From CAZQBY01 sp964592405 [NCBI: uncultured archaeon] (GTDB lineage: Archaea; Altiarchaeota; Altiarchaeia; JAFGQM01), in contig CAZQBY010000007.1 in assembly GCA_964592405.1 (NCBI GenBank), positions 1 to 64,000 on the forward strand: a DNA stretch of 64,000 nt, in the 5' to 3' direction. The notes beneath the pieces are model-generated. The model was not told the origin of the DNA, ran no database searches, and saw only the letters and a program-made list of their open reading frames with translations. The translations under genes were made by a program, and so were the position numbers. Positions 18,582 through 27,044 of this stretch are shown piece by piece. Positions within the stretch are counted from its first letter, which is position 1, and each line of letters starts with the position of its first letter.

Positions 18582-18660
18582 ATATTTCTAGGCGGAGGCT
18601 GTAGAAAAATAGTTAGAAAAATGATATATCAACTACCGTCGAATAACCAATAGTTGATTA

Positions 18661-18696
18661 GTTGGTGCTATTGACGCTGTTGATGCAGTTGGTGCT
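18661..18696. repeat. Short direct repeat between tusA and ferredoxin
   Basis: The nine bases gttggtgct occur at 18661-18669 and 18688-18696 in the 142-base gap. The remaining gap is AT-rich and holds nothing else I can identify. It is probably incidental. Confidence 0.3.
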
Positions 18697-18723
18697 AAAA
18701 ACAATTGGGTTCTTTGGTCTACT

Positions 18724-18909
18724 CTATGTCTTTATGTGGATACATCCCACAGGACAGACGTCCGCTGCCTCCTTGTTGCATCCAACCTCATCCAGCTCTG
18801 TCTTTTTTGGATGAGACTTTCCATCGGAACCCATCTCCCAGTTGTCACACACTGCTGCACAGGCTCCACATCCAATACAGTCCTCTATTACATGCTCTAT
18901 TTTCACCAT
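18724..18909 (-). CDS. 4Fe-4S ferredoxin (single-cluster type)
   Basis: A 61-residue soluble electron carrier. The cluster ligands are C11, C14 and C17 in CIGCGAC plus the Cys of VCPVGCIHI, the single-cluster arrangement of small archaeal ferredoxins; additional cysteines at C21 and in VGCNKE could form a disulfide. It lies 142 bases upstream of the tusA/dsrE pair on the same strand but with a clear gap, so shared transcription is uncertain. Plausible partners in this window are the [FeFe]-hydrogenase and the damaged ferredoxin-thioredoxin reductase, which is speculation. Confidence 0.92.
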   Translation of the reverse strand: MVKIEHVIEDCIGCGACAAVCDNWEMGSDGKSHPKKTELDEVGCNKEAADVCPVGCIHIKT

Positions 18910-18976
18910 TTTGAACTCCGCGTTATTTTGTTGATTTGGTTTAAAAAGCCTTTGGTTTTTTGCACCGCTTTTTACA

Positions 18977-19828
18977 CTACTTGGGATCTATATGTATAAA
19001 GACGTCATCCACGAATGGTATCTCCTTAACCAAGGTTTCAACCTTCTTACCTATTTCGTGCGCATCCTCCATGTTACATGTTTTGTCCACTTCCACATGC
19101 ACTTGGACATGTATATAATTCCCAACGTAATGGGCACGGAGCTCATGAATCCCCAAAACCCCGTTTATACCTGTTACTTTTCTATAGATTTCATCCAACA
19201 ATTCCTTGTTTGGGGATTTGCCCATGAGATAGTCTATGTTCTCGGCGCCTATCCTGTAACCAGAACGAATTACGAACAGACCTATGAGTATGGCTGCATA
19301 GCAGTCTAGGTTAGTGAAACCAAGAGCAGGCCCAGAAAAGCCAAGAAGGGCGACGGATGATATCAGAATATCATTTCGGGAGTCAACCGAACTTGCATGC
19401 AGGGCCGGGCTGCCTATCCTAGCAGCAATCCTCCCAAGGTAGAGCCACATTCCTGCCTTAACTCCCATGCTGACCAAGAGAATCGCAATTCCAAAGAGGT
19501 TGAAGATATGAAACCTTGTGGCAATAAGCCCCATGAGCCCTTCCTTTATTATTTCAAAACCCAATATTCCGGCCAGTATTGATATGAGAAGGGCGGCTAT
19601 GGGCTCTGCCCTGTGATGGCCAAATGGGTGTCCTTCATCAGCCTTTTTGTGGGATATCTTTACAGCTATGAAGACAGCAACAGAGTAAACCGTATCAGAA
19701 AAGGAATTAAGGGCGTCTGAGAACATGGCCAGACTTCCTGTCAAAAGACCTCCAAGAAACTTTATGATGAATAAAAATGTGTTAAAGATTATTCCTATTA
19801 TTGTGGCCCGTCTGCCTGGATTAGTCAT
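18977..19828 (-). CDS. Cation diffusion facilitator (CDF) family metal exporter
   Basis: Exports divalent metals such as Zn, Mn, Fe or Ni against protons. The 283 residues give six membrane helices and a cytosolic C-terminal domain with His-rich strands. Metal-binding residues are visible in SDALNSFSD (helix 2) and HASSVDSRND (helix 5); the GHPFGHHRAE loop follows helix 3 as usual. The D/D and H/D quartet composition suits Zn or Mn export, though specificity is uncertain. It is divergent from aIF2 beta across 65 bases. Confidence 0.92.
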   Translation of the reverse strand: MTNPGRRATIIGIIFNTFLFIIKFLGGLLTGSLAMFSDALNSFSDTVYSVAVFIAVKISHKKADEGHPFGHHRAEPIAALLISILAGILGFEIIKEGLMGLIATRFHIFNLFGIAILLVSMGVKAGMWLYLGRIAARIGSPALHASSVDSRNDILISSVALLGFSGPALGFTNLDCYAAILIGLFVIRSGYRIGAENIDYLMGKSPNKELLDEIYRKVTGINGVLGIHELRAHYVGNYIHVQVHVEVDKTCNMEDAHEIGKKVETLVKEIPFVDDVFIHIDPK

Positions 19829-19893
19829 AGTCTATTTTCATGTTTGATGATTAAAGACTTTCTCTTTTTAACCGATTAGCGCTAAATTAAGTG

Positions 19894-20307
19894 ATGGATT
19901 TCTCTAATTATGATGCCCTTCTGGATAGGGCCTATGCACAGCTTCCGGAGAAGACCAAAACGACAGTCCGCTTCGAGATGCCGCAGGTAGAGGTGTTCTT
20001 TGAGGGTAACAAAACCATTCTGAAAAATTTCAGCCAAGTGGCCAAGATGCTGAATCGCAATGAGGAACACTTACAGAAATATTTGACAAAGGATCTTGGA
20101 GCATATTCAATGGTTATGGGAGAACGCCTAGTATTTAACAAGAAACTTTTTGGTAAGAAAATTGGTGATGGTGTAAAAAAATATGTCAGGGAGTATGTCC
20201 TGTGTCCACAGTGTGGAAAACCCGACACTATTTTTACCACTCTGGAAGGCGTCAGAATACTCAAATGTGAGGCCTGTGGAGGGTGGAAACCCCTGAAGAA
20301 TATTTAG
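19894..20307 (+). CDS. Translation initiation factor aIF2 beta
   Basis: Subunit of the ternary initiator-tRNA complex. The 137 residues comprise the N-terminal helix, the alpha-beta domain (VRFEMPQVEVFFEGNKT, VAKMLNRNEEHL) and the C-terminal zinc ribbon with CPQCGKP and CEACGGW. Length and order match archaeal aIF2 beta. A GTG three bases upstream is an alternative start. It is followed by DUF424, a common archaeal neighbour. Confidence 0.95.
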   Translation: MDFSNYDALLDRAYAQLPEKTKTTVRFEMPQVEVFFEGNKTILKNFSQVAKMLNRNEEHLQKYLTKDLGAYSMVMGERLVFNKKLFGKKIGDGVKKYVREYVLCPQCGKPDTIFTTLEGVRILKCEACGGWKPLKNI

Positions 20308-20331
20308 ATACCAGATATCTGGATAATCGAG

Positions 20332-20631
20332 ATGAGGGATATAGCTGTTAAGGTGCATGAGAGTGAAAAGGGAAGGATCATTGGTGCTTGTGATATAGAG
20401 TTACTTGGCCGTAGCCTCAATGAGGGTGAGCTGACAGTGCATATTTCAGAAGAGTTCTATTTTGGCCGGCATGCCACTCCAGAAGAAATCATTGAGCTGC
20501 TGGATAAATGTCTGAGTGCCAACCTGATCGGCAAGAGGGTTGTTGGAGCATATTGCAAGGCAAATCCGGATGCCGAAAATCATATTATGTTTGTAGATGG
20601 CGTCCCCCACCTACAGATATATAGACTATGA
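20332..20631 (+). CDS. DUF424 family protein
   Basis: A 99-residue conserved archaeal protein of unknown function. The family pattern is seen in VKVHESEKGRIIGACDIELLG, SEEFYFGR and the terminal DGVPHLQIY. It often sits beside aIF2 beta, as here (24-base gap), which suggests a link to translation initiation without proving one. No catalytic motif is evident. Confidence 0.82.
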   Translation: MRDIAVKVHESEKGRIIGACDIELLGRSLNEGELTVHISEEFYFGRHATPEEIIELLDKCLSANLIGKRVVGAYCKANPDAENHIMFVDGVPHLQIYRL

Positions 20632-20666
20632 ATTTGTCTTTTTATACGGCCAACCGTTATTAATTC

Positions 20667-21227
20667 ATGGTATTCCATGACACTCTTAGACCCATAGACA
20701 AAGGCATAACGAAGACTGTACTGATAGCTCTGGCCATCATTATAGTCGCTGTGGGTGTTGCAATATTTGCACTTAGTACAATCCTAAGTTCTGTTGATGT
20801 CGAGCCGGTAGTCTACGGTTTGGTGGTTATATGGGTTGGGAGTCTAGCATTCTTCTATGCAGTCATAACCGAGGAACACACCATGAAAGAGATTTTCCTG
20901 CGTCAGGGATATTTCTTCACAGGACTGGTGGCTATGATATTTGGTGTCTTCTTTATTTCATTGGCGGGTTTGTCATCACCAATAGGCGATGTTTCACTGG
21001 TAGAATTTGGTCTTCTTCTGCTTGTCGGTGGGGCAGTTCTAGTCCTGCTCTCGGCCAAGAAGGCGCGGGATTACAGCAAGCGAAGTGGTTTTATAGCCAT
21101 TTTTGGCAGTATTATGCTCATCATAGGCGGTGTTATGGCCGGAAGCATAAATGTGTCATACGCCGGGATCTTTATCCTTATCTTCTCAGCGGTCTGGCTT
21201 GGACTGAGGAGCAAGTGGGCAATTTGA
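20667..21227 (+). CDS. Polytopic membrane protein, unrecognised
   Basis: I do not recognise this 186-residue protein. It has about six hydrophobic helices, starting near residues 16-40, 46-68, 82-102, 107-127, 141-158 and 161-179, with a short charged loop (AKKARDYSKRSG) before the fifth. No transporter or enzyme motif is apparent. It lies 35 bases after DUF424 on the same strand and is followed by a T-rich stretch. A role in the translation neighbourhood is not implied. Confidence 0.65.
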   Translation: MVFHDTLRPIDKGITKTVLIALAIIIVAVGVAIFALSTILSSVDVEPVVYGLVVIWVGSLAFFYAVITEEHTMKEIFLRQGYFFTGLVAMIFGVFFISLAGLSSPIGDVSLVEFGLLLLVGGAVLVLLSAKKARDYSKRSGFIAIFGSIMLIIGGVMAGSINVSYAGIFILIFSAVWLGLRSKWAI

Positions 21228-21296
21228 ACATCTATGCCAATTTAGACTATAGGATTTATTGTTATTTTTTGAGCTTTTTTCCATAAATTAGAATCA

Positions 21297-21950
21297 ATGT
21301 GTCCAAGAAATCGAAGGGATAAAGTACGGACAACCCGGCCGGGGTTTCTTACAAGGGTTAGCAGGCGCTTAGGCATATGGCGGTTTGCCCGGCTGGATGA
21401 GGCTCATCTTCCGGACAGGAGATATAGGCCGGAATGGGACGTGAAGGGTGGAAAATCGCCACGGATGCATTACATAAAGGCACAAAAAATGACTGAGCGG
21501 TTATTAAGGGAAAATCCAAGACTCCGGGAGCTCAAAGAGATTTGGAGTGAATACCAGAAAACCGGCAATCCCGTAGCCGGAATGGACCGGTTGAAGACTT
21601 TCATTGAAAGAGTCAGAGGAGACGGGCTGAGAGTTGAGATGGTTCCAGAAGGGCATGTAGAAGAGGGTCTTGTGCACATCGATCCGAAGAAGGGGAGACT
21701 GGCCGGAACGGCAAGAGACTATGCGAAGGCCAGAAACCAAGGCACGGTTTTGGGGGATGGCATATATATCGAGAAGCCTATTAGAAGTGAGGGCTTTGAG
21801 AGATTCTTCAGGACATTCGCCCATGAATATGGGACATATATCCTTAGAAATATCTTCCGGGGAAAGAGAAATATTCCACATTATGGAGATACCTATCTCT
21901 ACATAACCCACTACCTTGATGAGAGTCTCATGCCGCCAAAAAAAGAGTAA
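21297..21950 (+). CDS. Unrecognised basic protein with HEYGTY motif
   Basis: A 217-residue, Arg/Lys-rich protein with no family I can name. The N-terminal 45 residues are strongly basic (RRDKVRTTRP and RVSRRLG). A His/Glu-containing FAHEYGTYILRN segment near residue 180 resembles the metal site of HExGH or ImmA-like proteases but lacks the second histidine, so it is not assigned as an enzyme. The reading is clean and the codon use like that of neighbours. It has its own T-rich upstream gap and is followed by a possible 53-residue gene. Confidence 0.6.
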   Translation: MCPRNRRDKVRTTRPGFLTRVSRRLGIWRFARLDEAHLPDRRYRPEWDVKGGKSPRMHYIKAQKMTERLLRENPRLRELKEIWSEYQKTGNPVAGMDRLKTFIERVRGDGLRVEMVPEGHVEEGLVHIDPKKGRLAGTARDYAKARNQGTVLGDGIYIEKPIRSEGFERFFRTFAHEYGTYILRNIFRGKRNIPHYGDTYLYITHYLDESLMPPKKE

Positions 21951-21979
21951 TTTTTGTCTTTAGACATTTGCATATCGCT

Positions 21980-22141
21980 ATGACAAGTGGAGGGGAAAGG
22001 CAAAAGGCCAGTGGAATTGTAATCCAGCTAGACAAGAGCCGGTTGGAAAGCTGGCCCGAAGGCAGGAGAATACAGGAATGTTTCCACTTAGTTTTGGAAC
22101 GTATCAGAAAGGGAAACAATATTGAATTTTGGGGTATATAG
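21980..22141 (+). CDS. Possible small protein of 53 residues upstream of nmd3
   Basis: An open frame from ATG at 21980 gives 53 residues with a balanced composition: a beta-like GIVIQLDKS segment, then an amphipathic helix (GRRIQECFHLVLERIRKG) and an aromatic end (IEFWGI). It fills the gap between two genes on the same strand, and the next gene starts 22 bases after its stop. No ribosome site is clear and no family is recognised, so it may or may not be real. Confidence 0.4.
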   Translation: MTSGGERQKASGIVIQLDKSRLESWPEGRRIQECFHLVLERIRKGNNIEFWGI

Positions 22142-22162
22142 GCCCCGCCGGACAAATTCTCC

Positions 22163-22825
22163 ATGGTCTGTCCATTATGTGGAGGGAAATCGGAAGTTGG
22201 TCTTTTCTGCTCAGAATGCTACCTAAGGAAGAACCTCAGGATAGAGCTGCCCGGCGTCATCGAGTTGACGAAATGCAGGGGGTGTAATGCCTTCCTCATC
22301 AAGGGCAAATGGACTAGGGGCATAACAGAAGAGGACGCCGTGATGCATGCAGTGGAAGCCGCACTCAAGACCAATATCAAGCGCTTGGATAAGGCAGGCA
22401 TCATCAATATAGAAGTGGAGAAGGCCCAAAGAGGATATGAGGCCACCGTCAGGATAATAATTGGCGAATCCGAGACCAAAAAGCGGGCAAGAGTTGATAT
22501 CAGGACAATCGCCTGTCCGGACTGCAGTCGGCTGGCAGGTGGATACTTTGAGGCTGTTCTGCAGCTGCGCGGTGCCGTAGGCAAAAGCATTGTTGAGCAG
22601 ATAGTCAATAAGGTTGAAAGCCATAAGGACCGCTTCTCGTTCGTTGCAGACGTCAAGAAGGTGCGGGGAGGATATGACATCTATCTTGGTAGCAAGAAAT
22701 CCGCAGAAAAGATAGTCAAGGTTTTTCGCGGTGATGCAGAGATAAAAAAGAGTTTCGAGCAGGTGGGTATGGATCGTCAGAGCGGCAAGACAAAGTACCG
22801 TTTTTACTACCTCATACGATTTTGA
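22163..22825 (+). CDS. Archaeal NMD3 homologue (60S/50S export-adaptor family)
   Basis: NMD3 binds the large ribosomal subunit; the eukaryotic protein is an export adaptor, while the archaeal role is probably late subunit assembly or quality control. The 220 residues contain the zinc-binding cysteine pairs CPLCGG, CSECY, KCRGC and ACPDC, followed by an alpha-beta domain. The archaeal form lacks the C-terminal export signals. It sits in a translation neighbourhood with aIF2 beta and aIF1A. Confidence 0.9.
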   Translation: MVCPLCGGKSEVGLFCSECYLRKNLRIELPGVIELTKCRGCNAFLIKGKWTRGITEEDAVMHAVEAALKTNIKRLDKAGIINIEVEKAQRGYEATVRIIIGESETKKRARVDIRTIACPDCSRLAGGYFEAVLQLRGAVGKSIVEQIVNKVESHKDRFSFVADVKKVRGGYDIYLGSKKSAEKIVKVFRGDAEIKKSFEQVGMDRQSGKTKYRFYYLIRF

Positions 22826-22882
22826 GCCTGATCTGGTTTTTAGTTGTCTGGCTTTTAAGCTTGTAAGAGCAATTTAGGGGTA

Positions 22883-23209
22883 ATGGCATATGGAAAATCC
22901 GGCAATAAGAATAATAGTGGGCAGGGAGAAGGTCCAATCAGGGTTAAAACTCCAAATAAGGGCCAAGTGCTTGGAATAATAGAGGAACGTCTCGGAAACC
23001 GGCGCTCCAAGGTAAGATGCAGTGATGGGCATATAAGAATCTGCCGCATACCTGGACGCGTTAGGAAAAGGATGTGGACACGGGAAGGAGACATCGTTCT
23101 TGTTGAACCCTGGTCTGTCCAGACGGAAGAACGCGGTGACCTTCTCCTTACGTATAGTAAACCACAAATAGAGTGGCTGGAGAAACGGGGTTTTCTTGAC
23201 TCCTTATAA
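22883..23209 (+). CDS. Translation initiation factor aIF1A
   Basis: An OB-fold initiation factor that acts in the ribosomal A site. The 108 residues have a Gly/Asn-rich tail (SGNKNNSGQGEG), the OB barrel with GQVLGIIEERLG, VRCSDGHIRICRIPGR and KRMWTREGDIVLV, and a short C-terminal helix. It overlaps the convergent diphthine synthase gene by six bases. Confidence 0.95.
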   Translation: MAYGKSGNKNNSGQGEGPIRVKTPNKGQVLGIIEERLGNRRSKVRCSDGHIRICRIPGRVRKRMWTREGDIVLVEPWSVQTEERGDLLLTYSKPQIEWLEKRGFLDSL

Positions 23210-23953
23210 GTTTTTCAGGAACTCCTCCTCTGAGAAATGCAATGTTGCAGGGACTATCAGGATGTGGGGAGGTATTCCAAATCTGTATTTTCGCAATTCT
23301 TCGGCAGTCCCGTATTTTATCAAGGCGTCACCCCCAAGCCTCGCAACACCTAGACATTTGGTATCTCTTCTGAAGATGCCCCTGTGTTCCCTGACCTCAA
23401 GATCCAGCAGTATTTCGACCGCCTCATTGACAGTCATGTACAAGTCCGTCTCGGATTTTACATCCAGAAGGAATAGAGTGTGTGCATTATGTTCCAGATT
23501 TTCAGCCAGGATATTATAGGGAGTTTTCGGGTAAAAGTTATCCTCAGGGTATGCAATAGTCGCAGTCTTGCCAAATTTGTAGATGTGTAATCCTGTCTCA
23601 CCGATAGCCGAGAGGACAGATGATGCATGGACTATCTCGACATGTATCCCCTCCCCACGTGCCTCTGTAATTAGCGAAGAATGGGTTGTCGCCACGAGGG
23701 GGTCGCCCGGGACAAAAAGCGCGATGTCACTTTTCTTGGCTTCATTGATCAATTTCCGGGACTTCTCTTCCAAGTCAGAACGCTGCAGTGTAATTATCTT
23801 CTTCTTTATCCTTTCTTCCAAGGCTCTTAGGGAGCCACGCCATGGAGATGTATAGAGTTCAGCGTAAGCTCTATCACATTGTTTTGCTACTTTGATTCCC
23901 TTAAGTGTAACATCATTTTCGTCGTACAATCCAAGGCCAATGAGGTAAAGCAT
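23204..23953 (-). CDS. dphB: Diphthine synthase (S-adenosylmethionine-dependent)
   Basis: Methylates the modified histidine of elongation factor 2 toward diphthamide. The 249 residues begin with the family's MLYLIGLGLYDENDVTLKG and contain the tetrapyrrole-methylase-like segments PGDPLVATTH and ASSVLSAIGETGLHIYKFG, which bind SAM. Length is normal. Its gene meets aIF1A tail to tail, and divergent apt follows across 41 AT-rich bases. The presence of dphB fits the translation genes nearby. Confidence 0.95.
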   Translation of the reverse strand: MLYLIGLGLYDENDVTLKGIKVAKQCDRAYAELYTSPWRGSLRALEERIKKKIITLQRSDLEEKSRKLINEAKKSDIALFVPGDPLVATTHSSLITEARGEGIHVEIVHASSVLSAIGETGLHIYKFGKTATIAYPEDNFYPKTPYNILAENLEHNAHTLFLLDVKSETDLYMTVNEAVEILLDLEVREHRGIFRRDTKCLGVARLGGDALIKYGTAEELRKYRFGIPPHILIVPATLHFSEEEFLKNL

Positions 23954-23994
23954 TTTTAATCACATCACTATTAATTAGCTTAATTAGCGGCAAA

Positions 23995-24507
23995 ATGGAC
24001 TTAAAGAAGTTTATCCGCGACATACCCGACTTCCCCAAGGAGGGGATAATCTTCAAGGACATAACACCACTCCTGCAGAACCCGCAGGCCTTCAATCAGG
24101 CCATAGTGGACATGTACAATGCAGTCAGGCACAAGAAGTTTGACTATGTTGTCTCCATGGAGGCGCGCGGTTTCATATTCGGCGCGCCGCTGGCCCTGAA
24201 GCTGGGGGCCGGATTCGTGCCGATAAGGAAGCCGGGCAAGCTGCCCTACAAGACCAGGGAGGCTGTCTGCATGAAGGAATATGGAGAAGACAAGCTGTGC
24301 ATCCACGAGGATGCCCTGACCTACGGCAGCTCCGTTCTGATCGTGGACGACCTGCTTGCCACCGGAGGCACCGTCCAGACCACGGCTAAGCTGGTCGAGG
24401 AGGTGGGCGGCAGGGTGGAGCACATACTGTTTCTAATAGAGTTGTCATTCCTGAACGGCAGAGAGAAGCTGCAGGGCTACCCGATAACGTCGCTGATAAC
24501 TTACTAG
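23995..24507 (+). CDS. apt: Adenine phosphoribosyltransferase
   Basis: Makes AMP from adenine and PRPP. The 170 residues include the PRPP site in VLIVDDLLATGGT, the opening DIPDFPKEGIIFKDITPLL and the EARGFIFGAPLA segment. This is the classical bacterial/eukaryal-type APT. Its neighbours on the opposite strand form methylthioadenosine salvage, which releases adenine, so the enzyme likely recycles that product. Third-position GC is clearly higher than in the genes to its left. It overlaps the mtap stop region by four bases. Confidence 0.95.
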   Translation: MDLKKFIRDIPDFPKEGIIFKDITPLLQNPQAFNQAIVDMYNAVRHKKFDYVVSMEARGFIFGAPLALKLGAGFVPIRKPGKLPYKTREAVCMKEYGEDKLCIHEDALTYGSSVLIVDDLLATGGTVQTTAKLVEEVGGRVEHILFLIELSFLNGREKLQGYPITSLITY

Positions 24508-25295
24508 AGGCGCGCGTGCTCCATGGCCGAGCCGCAGCCGCAACCCCGCTCTTCGGGCAGGCTCTTGAGCACCTCGGCGATAAGCTTCTTGACCTTCTCG
24601 TTGTTCTCCCTGAATACGCGAGCCACCTCATCGGCTGTCACGGGCTTGGCGTTCGGGTCGCCCTTGACTCCGGCGTCGTAGTCTGTTATCAGAGAGATTC
24701 CTACATAGCACATCTCCTTCTCGCGGGCTAGGACAGCCTCCGGATACTGGGTCATGTTTATGACCTCCCAGCCGTTGGATGAAAACCAGTCCGACTCGGC
24801 GCGGGTTGAGAAGCGGGGACCATTGATGACTACTACGGTTCCCCTGTCATGATAAGAAATGCCCAATTTCTCGCATGCCTCGGCGGCGATTTTTCGCATC
24901 TCCGGGCAGTAGGGCTCGGCAAAGGAGACGTGCGCGACGTCCGGGCCGTGGAAGAAGGTGTCGTCGCGGTTGTGGGTCCTGTCCACCAGCTGGTCGCAGA
25001 TTACGAAGTCGCCGGGCCTGATCTCCGGCTGGAGGCTGCCTGCGGCGAACGGTGCGATTATGCGCTCGACTCCCAGCTTCTTGAACGCCTCTGTGTTGGC
25101 CTTGTACGGGATCTTATGCGGGGGAAAACTGTGCTTCAGGCCGTGGCGGGGGAGGAAGGCCGCCTCCACCCCGCCTATCTTCCCCACGCTGACAGGGGCG
25201 CTGGGGGCGCCGTAGTCCGTCTTCAGTCTCCGGTCCTCTTTCTCCCCGAAGAGCTCGTAGAATCCGGAGCCGCCGAAGATTCCGATTCTAGGCAT
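24504..25295 (-). CDS. S-methyl-5'-thioadenosine phosphorylase (MTAP)
   Basis: Phosphorolyses methylthioadenosine to adenine and methylthioribose 1-phosphate. The 263 residues show the family opening IGIFGGSGFYELF, the phosphate site in LPRHGLKH, and the purine/ribose region VVINGPRFSTRAES, NMTQYPEAVLARE and TDYDAGV. The C-terminus contains a GCGCG run. It overlaps the upstream mtnA stop by eight bases, so the two steps are coupled. Purine nucleoside phosphorylase is the close alternative; the context with mtnA favours MTAP. Confidence 0.93.
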   Translation of the reverse strand: MPRIGIFGGSGFYELFGEKEDRRLKTDYGAPSAPVSVGKIGGVEAAFLPRHGLKHSFPPHKIPYKANTEAFKKLGVERIIAPFAAGSLQPEIRPGDFVICDQLVDRTHNRDDTFFHGPDVAHVSFAEPYCPEMRKIAAEACEKLGISYHDRGTVVVINGPRFSTRAESDWFSSNGWEVINMTQYPEAVLAREKEMCYVGISLITDYDAGVKGDPNAKPVTADEVARVFRENNEKVKKLIAEVLKSLPEERGCGCGSAMEHARL

Positions 25296-26298
25296 TTTTT
25301 AGTTTCTTAATCTCCTGAGGCTTAAAAATTCCCTTCTCTGTGATTATCCCAGTTATGAGCTTGGCCGGCGTCACATCAAATGCCGGGTTGCGCACCTTCA
25401 CTGCCTTCGGCGCTATGCGCACACTAGAGACCTTCTTCCCGTCCCAGCCCCACATGTCTGTGATTTCCTCTTTGCCCCTCTCCTCGATGGGTATGTCCAT
25501 GCCGGTCGGGCAGGAGAAATCAATCGTCGAGAATGGTGCGGCTATGTAAAACGGGATGCCGTTCTCCCTGGCCACCACCGCCTTCTCATACGTGCCTATC
25601 TTGTTGGCGATGTCGCCGTTGAGCGCGACCCTGTCCGTGCCGACTATGCACAGGTCAACCTCCCCACGCTGCATATAATGGCCCGCCGCATTGTCGGCTA
25701 TGAGCGCGTGGTCTATGCCCTCTTGAACCATCTCCCAAGCCGTCAGGCGCGCGCCCTGGCAGCGGGGGCGGGTCTCGTCCACCCAGACGAAGATTTTCTT
25801 GCCATTTTGGTGGGCTACTCTTATTGGCGCAAGCGCCGTCCCGTAGTCCACGCAGGCCAGCGCGCCCGCGTTGCAGTGCGTCAGTATGCGCGCGCCATCC
25901 TCGATGAGCTGCTCGCCCACCTCGCCGATTCTTTTGCACCTCTCCGCCGAGGCGTCAGCGTAGGCGTCCGCGACCTTCTTGGGGTCGCCGCCGACATAAT
26001 TCTTTTTGAAATATGCAATCGCATCGAAAAGATCATAGGCTGTTGGTCTTGAAGCTGCTAGTGTGGCAGCCGCTTCATCCAGCTCACCGGCTTCTGCGCC
26101 CTGAGCCATACCATAACATGCTGCTGCCCCTATGGCAGGTGCCCCCCGTATCACCATATCCCTTATTGCACATGCGGTATCCTTATATGTTCTGCAGGTG
26201 AAAAGCCTGAATTCATGTGGTATCACACGTTGATCTATCATGATGACCCCTTCTTCATCCATCCAGACAGACCGGTAGTCTTTTCCGTTGATTTTCAT
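25288..26298 (-). CDS. mtnA: Methylthioribose-1-phosphate isomerase
   Basis: Isomerises methylthioribose 1-phosphate to the ribulose form. The 336 residues match the eIF2B-like isomerase family: MVIRGAPAIGAAACYG, ILTHCNAGALAC with the catalytic cysteine, and CIVGTDRVALNGDIANKIGTY with the catalytic aspartate. Ribose-1,5-bisphosphate isomerase is related, but the N-terminal domain and the partner gene indicate MtnA. Later steps of methionine salvage are not in the window; archaea may route this sugar differently. Confidence 0.92.
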   Translation of the reverse strand: MKINGKDYRSVWMDEEGVIMIDQRVIPHEFRLFTCRTYKDTACAIRDMVIRGAPAIGAAACYGMAQGAEAGELDEAAATLAASRPTAYDLFDAIAYFKKNYVGGDPKKVADAYADASAERCKRIGEVGEQLIEDGARILTHCNAGALACVDYGTALAPIRVAHQNGKKIFVWVDETRPRCQGARLTAWEMVQEGIDHALIADNAAGHYMQRGEVDLCIVGTDRVALNGDIANKIGTYEKAVVARENGIPFYIAAPFSTIDFSCPTGMDIPIEERGKEEITDMWGWDGKKVSSVRIAPKAVKVRNPAFDVTPAKLITGIITEKGIFKPQEIKKLKNA

Positions 26299-26316
26299 CG
26301 CTTAGTTATAGTTTTA

Positions 26317-26976
26317 TTACTTTAATACCTTCCCTGTCTCCATATACCACAAATACAAATCCAGCTCGGCCATATCCATTCCAGCTAGTCTGGCGATTTC
26401 GGCAAGCTTCTTCTCGATTTGCAGATAAGCCTTCGATGTCATGGATTTTGGTTTTTTTACTAATCTGTATTTCTCTAGGAGATCCACTATGTGAAAGTCA
26501 ATTATTGTCACATCACTATAACCGATATTTCGTAGAAAGTGGCTGGCTTCCTTCATGCCCAGACCCTTTATATTTTTGACCAGCCACTTGCGCGCTGATT
26601 TTCCATCCTGTGTTATGTGTAGCATTGACATCAGCTCATCAATTTTGCTGCGTGCTGAGATGATATAATCTGTTTTGTTATTGTAGAATCTACAGACAAG
26701 TCGGCGTATTTTTTTCTTCAGCTCGGCCTTTCCTAATGTGATAAACCCCGCACCTATCTCCCTCTGTGCACATATGCATCTCTGAGCATTGCAGTTGGCC
26801 GTGAGCAAGCAGAAACAAAGTTCCCTGAAGATTATATCCGGACTGCCATGGCCCAGCTTCCGGAACTCATGCAAGCGCTTTTGTATACCCTTTCTAATAT
26901 CAGTCTTCTTCAGCTCCTGAATGTTTCTGAGCAGGTTATCTATTCCACTACTGCCCACATTTGGTTTATGCAACAC
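26317..26976 (-). CDS. ogg: 8-oxoguanine DNA glycosylase/AP lyase, Ogg2 type
   Basis: Removes 8-oxoguanine and nicks the abasic strand. The 219 residues fit the archaeal Ogg2 family: a helix-hairpin-helix with the catalytic lysine in KGLGMKEASHFLRN and the catalytic aspartate in IIDFHIVDLL. The C-terminus ends in the usual LYLWYMETG. The start is a GTG or the following TTG; no ATG is available at the right place. Oxidative-damage repair fits the oxygen-defence genes two kilobases away. Confidence 0.9.
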   Translation of the reverse strand: MLHKPNVGSSGIDNLLRNIQELKKTDIRKGIQKRLHEFRKLGHGSPDIIFRELCFCLLTANCNAQRCICAQREIGAGFITLGKAELKKKIRRLVCRFYNNKTDYIISARSKIDELMSMLHITQDGKSARKWLVKNIKGLGMKEASHFLRNIGYSDVTIIDFHIVDLLEKYRLVKKPKSMTSKAYLQIEKKLAEIARLAGMDMAELDLYLWYMETGKVLK

Positions 26977-27044
26977 GCCGGCTTTATAAGTGGGAATATT
27001 AAAAATAGTTTTTTAGCAGGGTAACATTAAATTGGATTGTTGTC

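Noticed and set aside
18661-18696. Direct repeat considered as CRISPR or insertion footprint
   Set aside because: Only two nine-base copies, no regular spacing, no flanking element.
21820-21850. Zinc-protease site in the HEYGTY segment
   Set aside because: No second histidine at the required distance and no downstream Glu pattern.
24849-25310. Plus-strand open frame opposite mtap
   Set aside because: High GC produces long chance frames here; mtap carries all family motifs.
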